Positions 1-11,481 of a stretch of DNA of 64,000 bases are shown piece after piece. Numbering within the stretch: position 1 is the first letter of the stretch; the number at the start of each line of letters is the position of its first letter. Made by a program: the position numbers and the translations under genes. Origin of the DNA: Allomyces macrogynus ATCC 38327 (Eukaryota; Blastocladiomycota; Blastocladiomycetes; Blastocladiales; Blastocladiaceae); assembly GCA_000151295.1 (NCBI GenBank), contig GG745339.1, positions 483,718-547,717 of the forward strand. The letters are read 5' to 3'. The notes under the pieces are model-generated. The model worked only from the letters and a program-made list of their open reading frames with translations, had not been told where the DNA came from and ran no database searches.

Positions 1-908
1 TGAGAAATGGCCGTCGGACCCGGCGCTGACGGCTGCCCGTCCTGCCCCGCCGCGCGCGGCGGAACCTGGACCGTGATCACAGTTGCGAAATCAGACCCGG
101 CGGCAGAGAGCCCATCCCACAATTGAACGAGCTCGTCGACGGTCGTCGCGTCAGTCGCCGCATCAGACGCGAGGAACCGGGTCAGCTCATGGTCGGGCAA
201 GTCGAGAATGACAGCGCGCGGGTCGGCGGCACGCGAATACGACAGGCGATACTTCCAGGGCGCAGAGAGCCCTGGGAACGGGCACCGATCGGGCTCTCCG
301 GGACAATAAAGGCTCGCATCCGTTGCGGCACCGACAAGAGGGCGCAACGTCGCAATCCACCACTTGGTCAGCTGGCGGCCGTCGAGCACGCGCTTCGATC
401 CGAGCTTGTCGGACTGCGGGAGCAAGTACGCGCCAGCGGCCTTGGCGTAAATGTGAACGGCCGTTGCGCGCTCCGTCGATGAAGTGGCCGATGCGAGGTA
501 TGCTTGGACAATGGCGCGCGTCAGACCGCGCGCAGCGGCACCACCACGGCCCGTTGAGTCGACACGGTCGACAAAGACGATGCGTGGGGCGGCGGCATTG
601 TCAATGGGGTCGTATTCGTATGCGGTCAGGACAGCGAGCAGGTTACTGGTCGTCGTGGCCTGCAACTCCTTGGCGTCGTGTGATGCTGACGACGTTGCAA
701 ACGCAGCAACGAGGCGCCGCTGCATCCACGAGCTCTGGCCTGGGACTGGGCCCGTGGCCCGGCACGGCTTGGTGGAAACGTCGAAGAGAGCTACTGGGCA
801 TGGAGTTTGGTCGTGCAGACTGGTGGCCACCCCCACGGTGAGCGCAGCACTGCGCTCTGGCGCTGCTGTGGGCGGCCTTGCATCTGGTGGCTGAGTCGCC
901 GTGGTCAT
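1..908 (-). CDS. RTT109: Rtt109-type histone H3 acetyltransferase (partial, C-terminus off the window)
   Basis: Rtt109 acetylates histone H3 (Lys56 and N-terminal lysines) with chaperones such as Vps75 or Asf1 during replication-coupled chromatin assembly. One uninterrupted minus-strand frame runs from an ATG at 906-908 to the window edge (about 302 codons, no stop). Family landmarks in order: an early strand ending FVDRVDSTG (yeast FVSKADTNG); VHIYAKAAGAYLLP; then KRVLDGRQLTKWW, matching the yeast segment ending in KWW. Further on are PWKYRLSYSR, holding a Trp where the yeast active-site Trp lies, and LPDHELTRFL, aligning with the acidic FPDDPKARF region. The fold is normally fungal, which helps place the organism. 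Upstream it is divergent from the small twin-Cys gene (199 bp between ATGs). The start is the first ATG in the frame before the conserved block. Assignment is from recalled family motifs. Confidence 0.85.
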   Translation of the reverse strand, partial: MTTATQPPDARPPTAAPERSAALTVGVATSLHDQTPCPVALFDVSTKPCRATGPVPGQSSWMQRRLVAAFATSSASHDAKELQATTTSNLLAVLTAYEYDPIDNAAAPRIVFVDRVDSTGRGGAAARGLTRAIVQAYLASATSSTERATAVHIYAKAAGAYLLPQSDKLGSKRVLDGRQLTKWWIATLRPLVGAATDASLYCPGEPDRCPFPGLSAPWKYRLSYSRAADPRAVILDLPDHELTRFLASDAATDATTVDELVQLWDGLSAAGSDFATVITVQVPPRAAGQDGQPSAPGPTAIS

Positions 909-1106
909 GGTTGCAGTGATTGTGGAGTTGCGCGGAGGAGCTTTGATCAAGTGTGATTGATGGTTCGAAGGCATACATGACCAACGACTGCGCGAACTCT
1001 TGCTTGTTCACAGGACGTGTTGGATTCAAGCATCACAATTAATCCAATCGCATCGACCACGACACACTCCTTCTCAGCTATTACAACTGCCGCCACTGCG
1101 TGCAAG

Positions 1107-1295
1107 ATGGACCTCGGAACGCGCGTTACCAGTTCCGTTTCGACGACTTCGACGAGCAGCAGCGCTGTCGTTTGCGACCACGAGCCTCTGCAGCGCTGCC
1201 TGCAAGCCAACAACGGCGACCGCTCCAAGTGCCAAAAGGAATGGGACGAGTTTCGCGATGCTTGTCGCCGCAAGATGATGGCTCAACAGCGCTAG
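1107..1295 (+). CDS. Small twin-cysteine (CHCH-like) protein, 62 aa
   Basis: The reading frame from the ATG at 1107 encodes 62 residues. A Ser/Thr-rich leader precedes a compact block with four cysteines (CDHEPLQRC, then DRSKCQKEW, then RDAC) and ends in a basic KMMAQQR tail. The spacing (CX7C, then about ten residues between later Cys) resembles the helix-Cys hairpins of CHCH proteins, which are imported into the mitochondrial intermembrane space and oxidised by Mia40. It does not fit the exact CX9C rule, so no subfamily is named. The frame stays open upstream to 1017 but only through a GTG, so the ATG at 1107 is preferred. It is divergent from RTT109. An unrelated short protein is possible. 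Confidence 0.5.
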   Translation: MDLGTRVTSSVSTTSTSSSAVVCDHEPLQRCLQANNGDRSKCQKEWDEFRDACRRKMMAQQR

Positions 1296-1760
1296 TCGGG
1301 GCGCACCACTGCGCTCACGGGCGGCACCATTTCGAATCCGACAAATGCTAAACGCAAGCGGCTAGCCCCAGGCTGCCAAGGAGTAATCGGAGCAGACCGT
1401 CCAGCAAAATGAATCGTTATTGTGGTGGCAAAGAGTCAGAATCGATACTGCTGGGCAGACAAACACAGGGAGTGAGGAGAAGATCATTCGCTTTGCCTTG
1501 GCTTCACCGTCCTTGCTTGCTCCGGCCGTCTTTGCGTCGCTCATACGCCCGCAGTTTCGGAGTCGCCAGTGCATGGTTGGAGTGATTTCGGCTCCGAGAT
1601 TGTTCACTCTCCAGGAGACTCGTTTGCATTTACCGGACCGTCTGACCATTACCAAGTTGGGTCGTTTGCAACTCGAGTTGGTGCAACTGGGACTGTTGTG
1701 CTCGACTCGACGAACCATTTTCAATATTTCTTGCTCCTGCCTCAGCGCAACCTGAATCGC

Positions 1761-3085
1761 ATGGTATTGCCCTGTGATATCAAAGCGCAGCCTTCACCAC
1801 ATGCGTCTGCGACATGGTTGTTGGTTCTGATTCGTGGCAGCTCGCTGTTGCACTACACTACGCAGCTTTGGATCGCGGACCAATCTTGCTGGCGCATTCC
1901 ACCATTGTGTCGCTCCCTCCGAACCATCGGACATGATGTCAGCGTTGCCCGCGTCCAGACGTCGATTCCCGAGACCGTCTCTACATTGATGCTCGACTTC
2001 TGCTCGCTCCCCATGATTTCGGAAATCAAGGACTTGTTTGGCGCCTTCCCTCGGGCTCTTCACTCCTGGTCGATTGAAGTCGAGGGCTATTATCTGGACC
2101 ATTGCTCTGCCCTCGTGCCGCTTCTCCAACAGTTGCCCAACTCGCTTCGCAAGCCCAGGTTTCATTTCAATGGGTTCGACCTGGCATGGCCACCATGTGT
2201 CCCATGGCTGGCCAAGGCACTACCAGATCTCGTTCACCGCGAATCTTGCACGCTCTTGGCAGCTATCAACCCGGCGAGTCTCATGGGTGTCGTGCGTGCG
2301 TTGCACCGCTGCTCGCGCCTTCGCCACCTGACCTGCGGGTGTCGGTCTTTGTCGAGTCCGAGTATCCCGAGTGCATCGAGCTTGCGCAAATCCTGCCCGC
2401 AGGACTCGATCTATTGCAGTTTGGCGTAAATCTGAGCGACAGTCACACCCAAGATGCGTTGATCATGTCTCTCAAGTTTGCGCGGCCGCCTGCCCAGCTG
2501 GATCTTGCCGTGACAATCCCGGATTGGTATATGGAAATGGGCCGAGCCTTGCCACTTGCTCCGACTTTGATGCGGCTCTCGCTCTCGTCCCAATCTCGAA
2601 GCACTAATGTCCTCTTTGACGTCATTGCTCGGCTTCCCCAAACGCCCACGACGTTTATTCTCTATGATTGGCGGCTCCACGGCACGGGTGTCCTGGAGCA
2701 CCTGGCGCAGCATATGCCACCGCGACTGCAATCGCTGCAGCTGCAGCGGTGCAACATGACTGCAAGCGACCTCGGTCAATCATTGGCCGCATTCGCTCGT
2801 CCACCTCGACATGAATCTCGGCAATCTCGATATACTGCCGGTCCCGCTCCCGCCGCGGCTTCGTGCGCTGGATCTTTCGTACAACCAACTTGATGTCGAC
2901 AAGGCGGCGACATGGATTTCAGCGTTGCCTCCGACATTGCGGTCGCTCAACCTCGGATTGACCAGTGTTGTCGAGGAATTGGCACCGGATCTGCTCGCCC
3001 ATTTGCCGCCGCGCAGCTCATACGAACGGTTGCCTTGGGTATCCATGTCAAGGAGATTTCGGCCGACGTTTTTTGGAAAATGAAG
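1761..3085 (+). pseudogene. LRR gene relic A (frameshifted)
   Basis: This is a decayed leucine-rich-repeat gene readable only by changing frame. An ATG at 1761 opens a frame containing SSLLHYTTQLW and leucine-spaced repeats. The homologous reading moves to a second frame near 2330, through LPLAPTLMRLSLSS and MPPRLQSLQLQRC. It moves to a third near 2810, with PLPPRLRALDLSYNQL, ALPPTLRSLNL and ELAPDLLAHLPP. The first and last blocks each have counterparts in relics B and C downstream, so the three arose by tandem duplication. No splice sites restore one frame across the shifts, so it is called a pseudogene. The original product was probably an F-box/LRR-type protein, given the similar style of the gene at 27.4-30.7 kb; that is inference. 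Confidence 0.65.
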
Positions 3086-3328
3086 CGATGCGATTATTGC
3101 CAGGGATGCAATCGCTACTTTCCGCAACTTAGTGCAGCGCTCCAAACGGGCTCGAAACTATCAATTCTCTGCCTCCTTGATAACAGGAGGACGCCCAAGC
3201 GGCGGCCATCGAGGTGCCGCGACCTGTGTCTTGACGTCGGCTCGTCACTGACCTGTGATGCAGTGCAACCCGTGCTTCGGACCACGCTTGGTCGTTTGAA
3301 CCAGCCTCGCTACATTTGAGACGGCCAA

Positions 3329-3948
3329 ATGTCTTTGGGCGTCATGGCTCCCAGCGCTCGCGCAGCTGTCCATTGCAATTTTCCAGCAATCCGGAGTATT
3401 GCACTTGCGCCTGTCTCGCTCCTCCAGGTGTTATCCACGACGCTGCTCGACCTTGCCCTGGATTTGCCGCGTGAATTTGATTCCTTGGCTGCGCCGAGCT
3501 GGGAAAACTGCTGAACGTGCTCACCAGACTGACCAACCTCAAATCATTCACGCTCTTGACGGCAAGTGGCCCGAGGAGGTGGGTCCTCCACGAGACAGGT
3601 GTTCTCGCCCACCTCGCACTGCACATGCCGCCGCGCTTGCAACGTTCGTCGATGCGGTGGCGCTACCTGCTCGAAGTCGATTTGGTCGACCTTATCCTCT
3701 ACTGGCCGCAATCGCTCGCGCATCTCGACTTGCAATTCAATGAGATTGAGGTGCCGCCTGCGCCGCTCCCACCGAACCTGCGGACGCTGATTTTGCGCGG
3801 CAACTCGCCTGATGGGGATCGCGCGAACGAGTGGATCCCGGAGTTGCCGCCGACATTTCGTTTGCTGAGCATGGAAGATGCTGGCAGTGCCATTTTCGAC
3901 CTAGCACCGTTTTCGGAAGTGGTCTATTCCAATTCGATTTGGACTTGA
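3329..3948 (+). pseudogene. LRR gene relic B (truncated, broken)
   Basis: This second copy in the LRR array keeps only the C-terminal part. A short open stretch (3329-3514) contains TTLLDLALDLP. Reading continues from about 3517 in another frame with HMPPRLQ, LAHLDLQFNEI, PLPPNLRTLILRGN and ELPPTFRLLSM. The last blocks align with PLPPRLRALDLSYN and ALPPTLRSLNL of relic A and with PLPPRLRTFELGWN and AVPPTLRMLNI of relic C. The N-terminal HYT.QLW block seen in A and C is missing, so it is 5'-truncated as well as broken. Confidence 0.6.
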
Positions 3949-4129
3949 AGCCGGACGGTTGTTCTTTTTCGCCCACCCAATTTTCACGATTCCGACCATG
4001 TTGGGCGATTCGTGTTGGTTCTATACATTGATCAGCACCAGGCGGTACTTGATGCCAATGGCCACCCTCAGTGGTTCTTGGCCTTGCTCTATCGCGACCA
4101 CATGTCCCGCTCCCTCGTGTGATGACTGC

Positions 4130-5340
4130 CAGAGTCCGTCGGGCCGCTTCGACGAAATGGTCGTTGGTTCCTGTGCGCAACAACTCGATCCTGCATTACA
4201 CGGACCAGTTGTGGCTCCTCCGTGATCGCAAGACGGACAAGCCGTGGCCATCGCATTGCCGCGACCTGATTTACATGGACTCGCCGCACATTCGCAACTT
4301 GCAGAGCGTCGCACCGGGTACGATTCGCCGTCTCACGGTCAGCCAGACTGCGCTCTCGACGTTGGATGCAGTCAAGTCACCTTGGGCGGCCATGCTGCCA
4401 GCCCTCACGGAACTGTCTGTTCACATTTCCGACTGCAATTGGAGTAACGTAGGTGCTCTTGCCCCTCTCTTCTTGGCGCTGCCCAAGACGCTCCGCAAAC
4501 TGAAACTTGAATTTCCAAGCCGTTTGAATCTGTCGCGTCGGCGAGTTGGGACAGCCTTGTGACAGTGCTGGCAAAGCTGACTTGCCTCGAGTGGTTTGCC
4601 CTCCTCTTGTGGGCAGACCAGTCGACCCTTGCAGTCGTGCTGGCTGCACTGCGCCATTTCCCACGTCTCCGTCACTTGGAACTCGCCTTCACACGATTGG
4701 ATCATGCAGAAACTACCCGCTGGCCTGGAGCGGCTTGATGTGACGGTGCTGTACGATGATTGGTATTAGCCAGACCCGGACGAAGTGCTCGTTGGCTTTG
4801 GGCGGTTTGAGGAAGAGGCTCCACCATTGCTGATCCACGTCCCTGATTCGACCTTGTCGGTAACGGACCTGAACTTGGCCATGCCCAATTGGCACGCCGA
4901 CATGGGCCGCGCTCTGCTCATGCCGCCGCTCCTGACACGTCTGGCTCTCTCATCGTACGATCGCGATCCCTCTGACGCTCTTTTGGGTCTGTTTCCGCGT
5001 CCTCTCATGACGTGCTTGTCCCTCGAGTTGTACTTGTGGCCGCTTGACGGGGGTCTGATTTTGCTCCTGACATGCCGCCACGTCTGCAGCGGCTGGTGCT
5101 TCAGGGTTGCTGCCCGACCGAAAACGATTTTGCCAACCTGGTTCAGCATTGTCACTCACGTACTTTAACTTGGTGGGCAATCGTATCACGGTGCCTCCCT
5201 TGCCGCTCCCACCCAGGCTGCGGACGTTTGAGCTGGGCTGGAATGAGGGTCTTGACGGCAGCCGCGCAGGCGAGTGGATCTCAGCGGTGCCGCCAACGTT
5301 GCGGATGTTGAACATTGCCAAAACAGGCAATCATCTGTGA
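4130..5340 (+). pseudogene. LRR gene relic C (frameshifted)
   Basis: This third LRR copy matches relic A over nearly its whole length. It starts near ASTKWSLVPVRNNS followed by ILHYTDQLW (relic A: ASATWLLVLIRGSS, LLHYTTQLW). Leucine-rich text continues in one frame to 4562. It resumes in another from about 4564 with CLEWFALLLW and HFPRLRHLELAF, ending at a stop near 4741. A further frame from 4785 carries ADMGRALLMPPLLTRLALSS. The end (5107-5340) holds PLPPRLRTFELGWN and AVPPTLRMLNI. At least three frame breaks and a premature stop are visible. Copies A and C are similar in length (about 1.2 kb), consistent with whole-gene tandem duplication followed by decay. Confidence 0.65.
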
Positions 5341-5604
5341 GGGACTGATGCAAGTGCTGCCCAGTCACAGTCCACGAGAGCGCATCACGCTCTGCATTCA
5401 CAAAGAGGACATTGAGGGCGACCAAAAAGTGATGAACGATTTGATGGTCGTGTTCTTTGTCATTTGTCGGGAGGAGTAGTATCTCAGCGACTCAAGTTTC
5501 GCGCGCCGTCATCTCGCTGCAGATAAATAATTTTGCCGTGGATGTTTCAGTTGAAAGCGGTTCTTTGGAAGCAGGGTTCTATATATTGCATTTCGTCTCG
5601 AACT

Positions 5605-7345
5605 TCACCACTTGGCACTGATCCCCACCGTCGCCTCGACCGCGCGGTACTGCGTGTGCAGCGCCGCACGTGCCCTCGGGTCCGTGCGCGGTCCAAACAG
5701 GCTCTCCACCAGCTGCGCCGCGACCGTGTTCTCGTGCGCCCACTGCGTCACGCCCGTCTCGTAGGCCTGGTGCACGGTTGCAACCCATTCGCGCGGCGTG
5801 ACCATGGACTTGCTGTCGACGGGCAGCTGCCCACCGCCATTCACGCACCCGGACGGGCACGCCATGACCTCCACGTAGTGGAAGACCGGGTCGGCCGGAT
5901 CGCTCGACTTGAGTTTGCGCAGCACGTTCTGGATGTTCTTGAACCCGTAGACCGCCGCGAACCGCAAGTGCACAGTGCGCGATGACGGGTCGATGAGCGT
6001 GAGCTCGGTAAAGTCGGCGTTGCGATGATGCGTCGTCTGCACGTACGCTGCGCGCGTAGCCGCGTCAGCCGTGAAAAGGTTGATCCCGAACAGGGCTTGC
6101 GCCGTTGCGTACAGGAGGTACTCGAGATACCCGCCCGACGATGAGCCAGGCGCGCGAATCAGCGCGTCCGTTGTCGGGTCGTGCCGGAGCCACGGATCCA
6201 GCGGGGCCTCGGGGAATTCGACAAACGGAACCACAGGGTGATCGGGCGCGAGCTGCTGCTGCGCCTCGGTAAACAGCCGGTCGAGCTCGGTCGTCGTAAT
6301 CACACAGTCAATATCGCGCGTGCGCAACTGCTCATTGTAGAAGTCCGACCGCGACGCCTCGAGCTTCTTGTCGTAGCACGGCATGACGGCCACGTGGTAA
6401 AACGGAACGTTCGGGTCGCCGAGGGACCGCACAGTCGTGCCGGCGATTTGCTGCGGCGACTTGGTCGAGCTGATGAGCGGGAGCACGTAGCCCTGCGTCT
6501 TTTCGGCGTAGCAAATCCACCCGGGGCACGCCGACGCGAGCATCGGCAACGCGTGCTGCGAGAAATCGGGCACGCTGTCCTGGCTCGCGAGACCGCGACG
6601 GCCACGGACGCGTCGTCTTGGTTGCGCTTCGGCCGCGTCAGGTGCAGGAGCAGAATCGGCAGCGGCTATTGGTGCCTTGCGCGGGAATCGCGCATGGTGC
6701 TGGTGGTACCGATCGATCAGCTCGTGCGCGGCCTCGGTGAGAGCCACGTCGCGGAAAAAGGCCACGTCGAGGACGCGCACGGCGCCGAGAACGTGCGTCG
6801 CAAACCAAGTGACTTTGCGCGCGACCGTCGCGGGTGAAAGCGCATACTTGGCGGCCAAGGACGCAATCGATTGCTGCGAGAGTGTCACGACGAGCTGTCG
6901 TGGTGGCGGCGGCGCATCCACTGTGCCAGGAGCAGTAGCAGCAGCGCGGATGCTTCGAACGTGGTCGAGCACCTGTTGGTGGCTCTGCTGCGCGACGAGC
7001 ACGGATTCGGCGGACGTGACGCACCCGCTGCACGCGAGGCAGTCGTCGAGCGTAATGGAGGCCGACTCGGTGAGCGGCTGCGCGTCGCCCTCCTTGGACA
7101 CTTCATAGTACGTGCTGGTGGCCTCGTCGAGCGTCACTGTTGCGCCGAGGTTCTAATCGATGGCCGTGGTGGCTGACGTGAGGCTGGACCGCCCTTCCGC
7201 AACGATGAAGACCAGGGCCGCGTTGAAAAGAAGTCGCGACGCGCACCTTCTTAGAGGGCACATCGACGGGCTTGATGCACGCTTGCGACGGCGCGATGTA
7301 GTCGTTGAGGTCTGCGAGTTGGAGCGCGCCCGAAAAGCCAGACAT
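5605..7345 (-). CDS. NAR1: Nar1/NARF-type iron-only hydrogenase-like protein, cytosolic Fe-S assembly, 548 aa
   Basis: Nar1 is a component of the cytosolic iron-sulfur protein assembly (CIA) machinery, carrying two Fe-S clusters and linking the scaffold to the targeting complex. Two exons: 7345-7247 (33 codons) and 7152-5605, separated by a 94-nt GTGCGC..TTAG phase-0 intron. Exon 1 encodes the family N-terminus (LADLNDYIAPSQACIKP) and exon 2 resumes with NLGATVTLDEAT. Cluster ligands are visible: Cys in SQACIKP and DCLACSGC for the N-terminal cluster, and ACPGW, MPCYDKK and MACPSGCVNGG for the hydrogenase-like H-domain. SPQQI before the MPC motif and the C-terminal W also match the family. 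The C-terminal Trp is the recognised Nar1 ending. Total 1,647 nt, in frame. There is no hydrogenase operon context, as expected for Nar1 rather than a true hydrogenase. Confidence 0.93.
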
Positions 7346-8773
7346 GATGGAGCGGTATCGCGAGATTGGGAGCACGAGCTGTGTTCAAAGTTGATCCAAG
7401 AGTGTCTTGGTCGCGCGTGCTGGTGTCAATTCCTGTTCCCTCGTCCTCGACGTGGTTGAAGTCTGGAGCGCCGATTGGAATGGAGAAGAGCAATGGTGAT
7501 GCTGACGGTATTTGGTGAAGCCGGTGAAAGCTGCTGCCTGAGGCGCGTGGCGCTGTGCGGTGAGCGCGGTCACCTGCGACTGACTGCGACTCAGGTGACC
7601 CGTTGCCGTGTCAACAAACGCCTTTAAGTCGTGCTGATCCGCCGTCATTCACAGCTCGTTCTCCCCTACCTAGCTGCGCTGTCTTCGCTAATCGACCTCG
7701 CGAGCACTCTCGAAAATGGTGCGATCACGCATTTCACCACCTCGACCATCCCTTCTCCCCTCCCTCCCGCGGGCCTTGACGAGACAATTCTATGCACCAC
7801 TCCAAATGCTCCTTCACCCGGAGCAGTAATGCGGAGAAACCAGGATTCACCCTAAGACATTTTCGCGAGCCCACCTCCTTCGCTTCCCACTTCGCTCCTC
7901 TCCCTCAATGCTCCGCTTTCACTGTTCCGACTGACGCCCTCATTCTCACCCAGCCAGGCCTTCGTTCCGCTCTGACGACGTTCGTAACCGGCGATGTCTT
8001 AGACGACAAGGGTCGTCTTGCTATTTTATCCATACGCTCGTCTCGGCGCGCCGAAAGCGAGGAGGTTACAAACATGCATCCACCACACTGAGCACTTGTT
8101 GCTGATAAACAACCATAGTCAGAATCGCTAATCTGAGCTTTCCGCGCGTTTTCTTTTGTTGCTGGCTTTATTGGAATCGATCGATGTGCCTTAGAGAGCG
8201 CGCAAATATCACGAAACGTGCGTTCGTCGTGTCGACAGCAAAGAGCGGAAGGAGCAACGATCGAAAGGAGCACCTTGCGAAAGGCGGGATACTCGATTCT
8301 TGCGCGGAAACAGCGGGAAGACGAGTTAAGCAAGGGTAGAGCACTGGTTGGGATGGAGAATGAGAAAGTGAGGACTGAGGGACAGGCGACCTGCACGCAC
8401 CTGCAGGACGGAATCAAGTCGCGAACAAGGACATCAAAGTTACATCAAACGCACACGCTGTCCTTGTTGCAGCAGCGACCTCGAGCGACGGCCAGCTCAA
8501 TCATATCTGCGTCCCTCTGCTCAGAAACTGTCAGGTAAAGCACGCTGCAATTAGCGAGCAAATGTCGGCAAAGTGCTGGCCCTGGCCGCCCTGAGCGAAC
8601 AGCGGCAAAGAGGCTTCATCACGGCTACTTGGGCGGGAGGTCTGATCAAGAATATCCCCGGGTCACGTGTGAAGTCCAACGATCAGCGTTCGTTGCCGTT
8701 GGCCGTCAAGACGTCGCCGCCATCACTCTTCCCGGCTGTTGGACGTTGCTCTGGGCCACCCCACTTGTCGAAA
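7346..8773. other. Gene-free stretch between divergent NAR1 and uS10m genes
   Basis: About 1.4 kb separates the two ATGs. Small open frames exist (for example minus strand 8417-7905), but none shows a recognisable motif, a good start context or splice partners. It probably holds both promoters and 5' UTRs. No TATA-like box stands out. Confidence 0.4.
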
Positions 8774-9878
8774 ATGCTTGCAACTGCACGAGCGAGCCTG
8801 GTCCAGGTATGCGGGCCACCCCGCGCGAGTCAGCGTGTCATGGTCATCAACATCCAGCACAATCGTCCAACCCTGCCTTCCGCAAATCGGTCGCTGGAAT
8901 GGGCGCACACCGGCAATTAATGATGATGAACCAAAAATTCGACAACAGGGCCTGAATCTGTCCCGGCGGAACCTGACCAATATCGACTGCCTTGCCGCTG
9001 TTTCGTAGCGTCTGGCCGTGGCCCCCACCGCCGTGACAACGGCCGTTCGTGCCGCTGCCGCCCGCAGCTTGGCCACGATCACGGCCGCGCCGACGGCCCC
9101 CGCCGGAGCGACTCCCGCGATCCCCGCCGCCGCCACCACGACCCCCGCTCGCGCCTCGAAGCGGGCATCGCGCCGCAACAAGCGCTATGAAGTGCCGGCG
9201 CAGCGCGAGCCAGGCCGTAACTACAATGTCGGCGCTGCTGAGCCCGTGGCCGAGATCCAGCTCAACGGGTACATTCTCGCGCAGGTCAACTTCTTTGGCC
9301 ATTTTGTGCAGCGCGCCGCGCAGGCGCTCGACCTGTGCATTGAGGGCCCGACGCCGCTCCCACACCACGTGCGCCGGTGGACGGTACTCACGTCGCCGTT
9401 CAAGTACAAGAAGTTCCAGGAGGCGTTTGAGCGCCGCACGTTCAAGCGGCTCATCAAGATTTACGCCGCATCGCCCGACGCCGTCGACAAGTTTTTGCTC
9501 TACCTGACCGAGGTCGCGCCGGCCGGTATTGGCATGCGCGTCGTGCGCTACGAGCGCGAGGAACCCGGGTTTGGCGAGCGCATGCAGAAGGAGGCCGAGG
9601 CGATCCTCGCCGACGGTGGCAAGGTGCTGCTTCCGATGCACATTTACAACACGCAGAACCCCGACTTCTACGCGGCGCTCAAGGAGCGGCTCGAGGCGCA
9701 GATTGCGGCCGAGGCCAAGTACGCCGAGGCCAAGAAGCCCAAGATTGAGGCTGCGAGCGAAGAAGCGGCTCCGACCGAGCCGACCGCGTCTGTCGATGGT
9801 GCTGCAGCTCCTGCTGAGGCGGCGGTGCCAGAGACCTCGGCCCCGGAAGCTGTCAAGGCAGAGCAGGCTTCAGCGTAA
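8774..9878 (+). CDS. RSM10: Mitochondrial small-subunit ribosomal protein uS10m, 300 aa
   Basis: This is uS10 of the mitochondrial ribosome, part of the small-subunit head. The conserved core sits in exon 2: ILAQVNFFGHFVQRAAQAL, HHVRRWTVLTSPFKYKKFQE, ERRTFKRLIKIY, then GIGMRVVRYEREE. The core frame has no ATG upstream before an in-frame TAG at 9006. That TAG is the end of a good acceptor (pyrimidine run then CGTAG). A donor GTATGC at 8807 follows the short exon 8774-8806 (MLATARASLVQ). Joining the two through a 202-nt intron (8807-9008) gives an Arg/Ala-rich N-terminus typical of mitochondrial import. The C-terminal roughly 75 residues are a Lys/Glu/Ala/Pro-rich tail beyond the usual domain. 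Exon 1 is inferred; the domain call is firm. Confidence 0.85.
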
Positions 9879-10209
9879 TTCATTGGTTGATTATCTGTTC
9901 ATTTGTTCCCTGTCATTATCCTGTCCATTCTACATAGTTTCGCTATCGTATCATAAATGGTTGGTGGTTGCCCACATCCGCGTTCAACCAATTGATTTCG
10001 AGTGAGACCACGCCAGCTTCAGCGGACGGCCATCCACACCAATTGTCTTGAACATGCGGGAAAGAGGTCTTCCACCTCTTCAATGGCTGTTGGACCATTG
10101 CTCGCTCAGTTTGGTCCTGCATGTTCACTTCGCCTGAACACCCGAGCATTCTGAGAACCATAGCCATGTCCTTTAACACCACAGCGGCAGCCTGCATGCG
10201 TCGCAGCTG

Positions 10210-10821
10210 ATGGTTCCTGTGCGATACTCCTGTTCGTGCGTGCTCCTTCGTATCAATACATCCGCGACCTCAACGCACGCACCGCGCGGCCTCTATACGA
10301 CGCACGCCGTCTTCGAGCTCAATCGCGGTCCACGGGACCTGGTCGCTGCCACGGTCCAAGGGGTCGCGTCCCTGCTCTCGGACACGATCCTGAACGAGAT
10401 GCTCGCAGGGAGCCGTACGCGACGCTGCTTGCGATTGCCGGCCCGGACTTGCTTGCGCTCGTGTTCTCGCTCGGGGGCTTGGTGCGATTGCGCGGCCATG
10501 GACATGGGCGTGCCTTGCACGCCACGCGTGCAAGCGCTGGTGCTGACCGGGTCTGGTGTCAAGCCGGGGGCCAATCCGTTTCTGGCGACGCTCAAGCTCA
10601 AGCTCAACCAGCCGGGTGGGCTCGTGCTGTCGGCCAACCTGCTGAGGAGGATTTGGGAACGGCCGATTGGGACGCCAGGCTCTGAGCGACTTGCGGCGGC
10701 GGCAGGGGCAGAGGAGACCGGAGTGAATCATGTTGCAATTGCGACTTCAGACATGGATGCCATGCCATGGTTCAACATGGCACGCGGGCGTGCTTGGCCT
10801 GACTCGCTCTCGTCTTCATGA
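10210..10821 (+). pseudogene. Decayed gene end at the left arm edge
   Basis: Coding-looking text crosses the outer arm boundary. The segment ELNRGPRDLVAATVQGVAS continues to ILNEMLAGS. The likely continuation (REPYATLLAIAGPDLLALVF) lies in another frame, then reading returns with VQALVLTGSGVKPGANPF and LVLSANLLRRIWERP. A frame change without splice signals suggests a broken gene. The family is not recognised. Bases 10243-10283, just outside the arm, resemble 20935-20975 outside the other arm, mostly differing at third codon positions, so both copies derive from an older coding paralogue pair. Confidence 0.4.
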
Positions 10822-11258
10822 TTGGCGTGCAATAGAATTACTCCCGGCTAGCGATTGCTCTCAGTCGCGTGGTGCTTCCACGGCGTCGGACGCATCGGAA
10901 ATTCATGTCTTGTTGCTGAACTGGTGTGTTTGAAGTGTTGCGCCAGCTTTGTTGCCACAGCTTGATGCTCCGGCACTTCTGTTCTTGCACCAGATCCCTT
11001 CTGACTTGTGGCAGCCCAACACATGCAAGCGCATCCCTTCTTGTTGTCCTGTGGGCCCGTTGCCGACTTGCTGCATTCCTCGAGATTTATCCACCATTGC
11101 GCGCTGCTCAGGCTGCTTCTTGCACCGTCCTCTCCGCAAGATTCTCGCGGCGCCTGCTCGACAACCAACCAACCAACCAACCACATTTTCGGCAAACCTC
11201 AACGACGCTGCACTGTCCCTGCTGCTCCAACGCCCGACGAAGCTCACTCATTTCGTGG

Positions 11259-11318
11259 ACTCTCACGTCGCGCACTCTCACGTCGCGCACTCTCACGTCG
11301 CGCACTCTCACGTCGCGC
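11259..11318 (+). repeat. 4 x 15-bp tandem repeat (left arm)
   Basis: Four perfect copies of ACTCTCACGTCGCGC lie about 165 bp upstream of the ABHD12-like start codon. Each unit contains a CACGTC core of the kind bound by bZIP/bHLH factors. A (CCAA)n run lies about 90 bp further upstream. Confidence 0.9.
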
Positions 11319-11481
11319 ACACGCTTTGCGCATCAACCGCGTTTGGCATCAAGGATTGCTCGGCAAGTTTGATTGCCGGTTTGCATTGCCGGACAGGATC
11401 GACCGTGCACGTCGACACTCCCCTGCCTGTATTTTACTGGACGCTCGCGATTTTTCCGGCTGCCCACCACGACCAACCAAA

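Noticed and set aside
8847..9641. Long minus-strand open frame opposite uS10m
   Set aside because: It is the antisense shadow of a clearly conserved GC-rich coding exon and has no motifs of its own.
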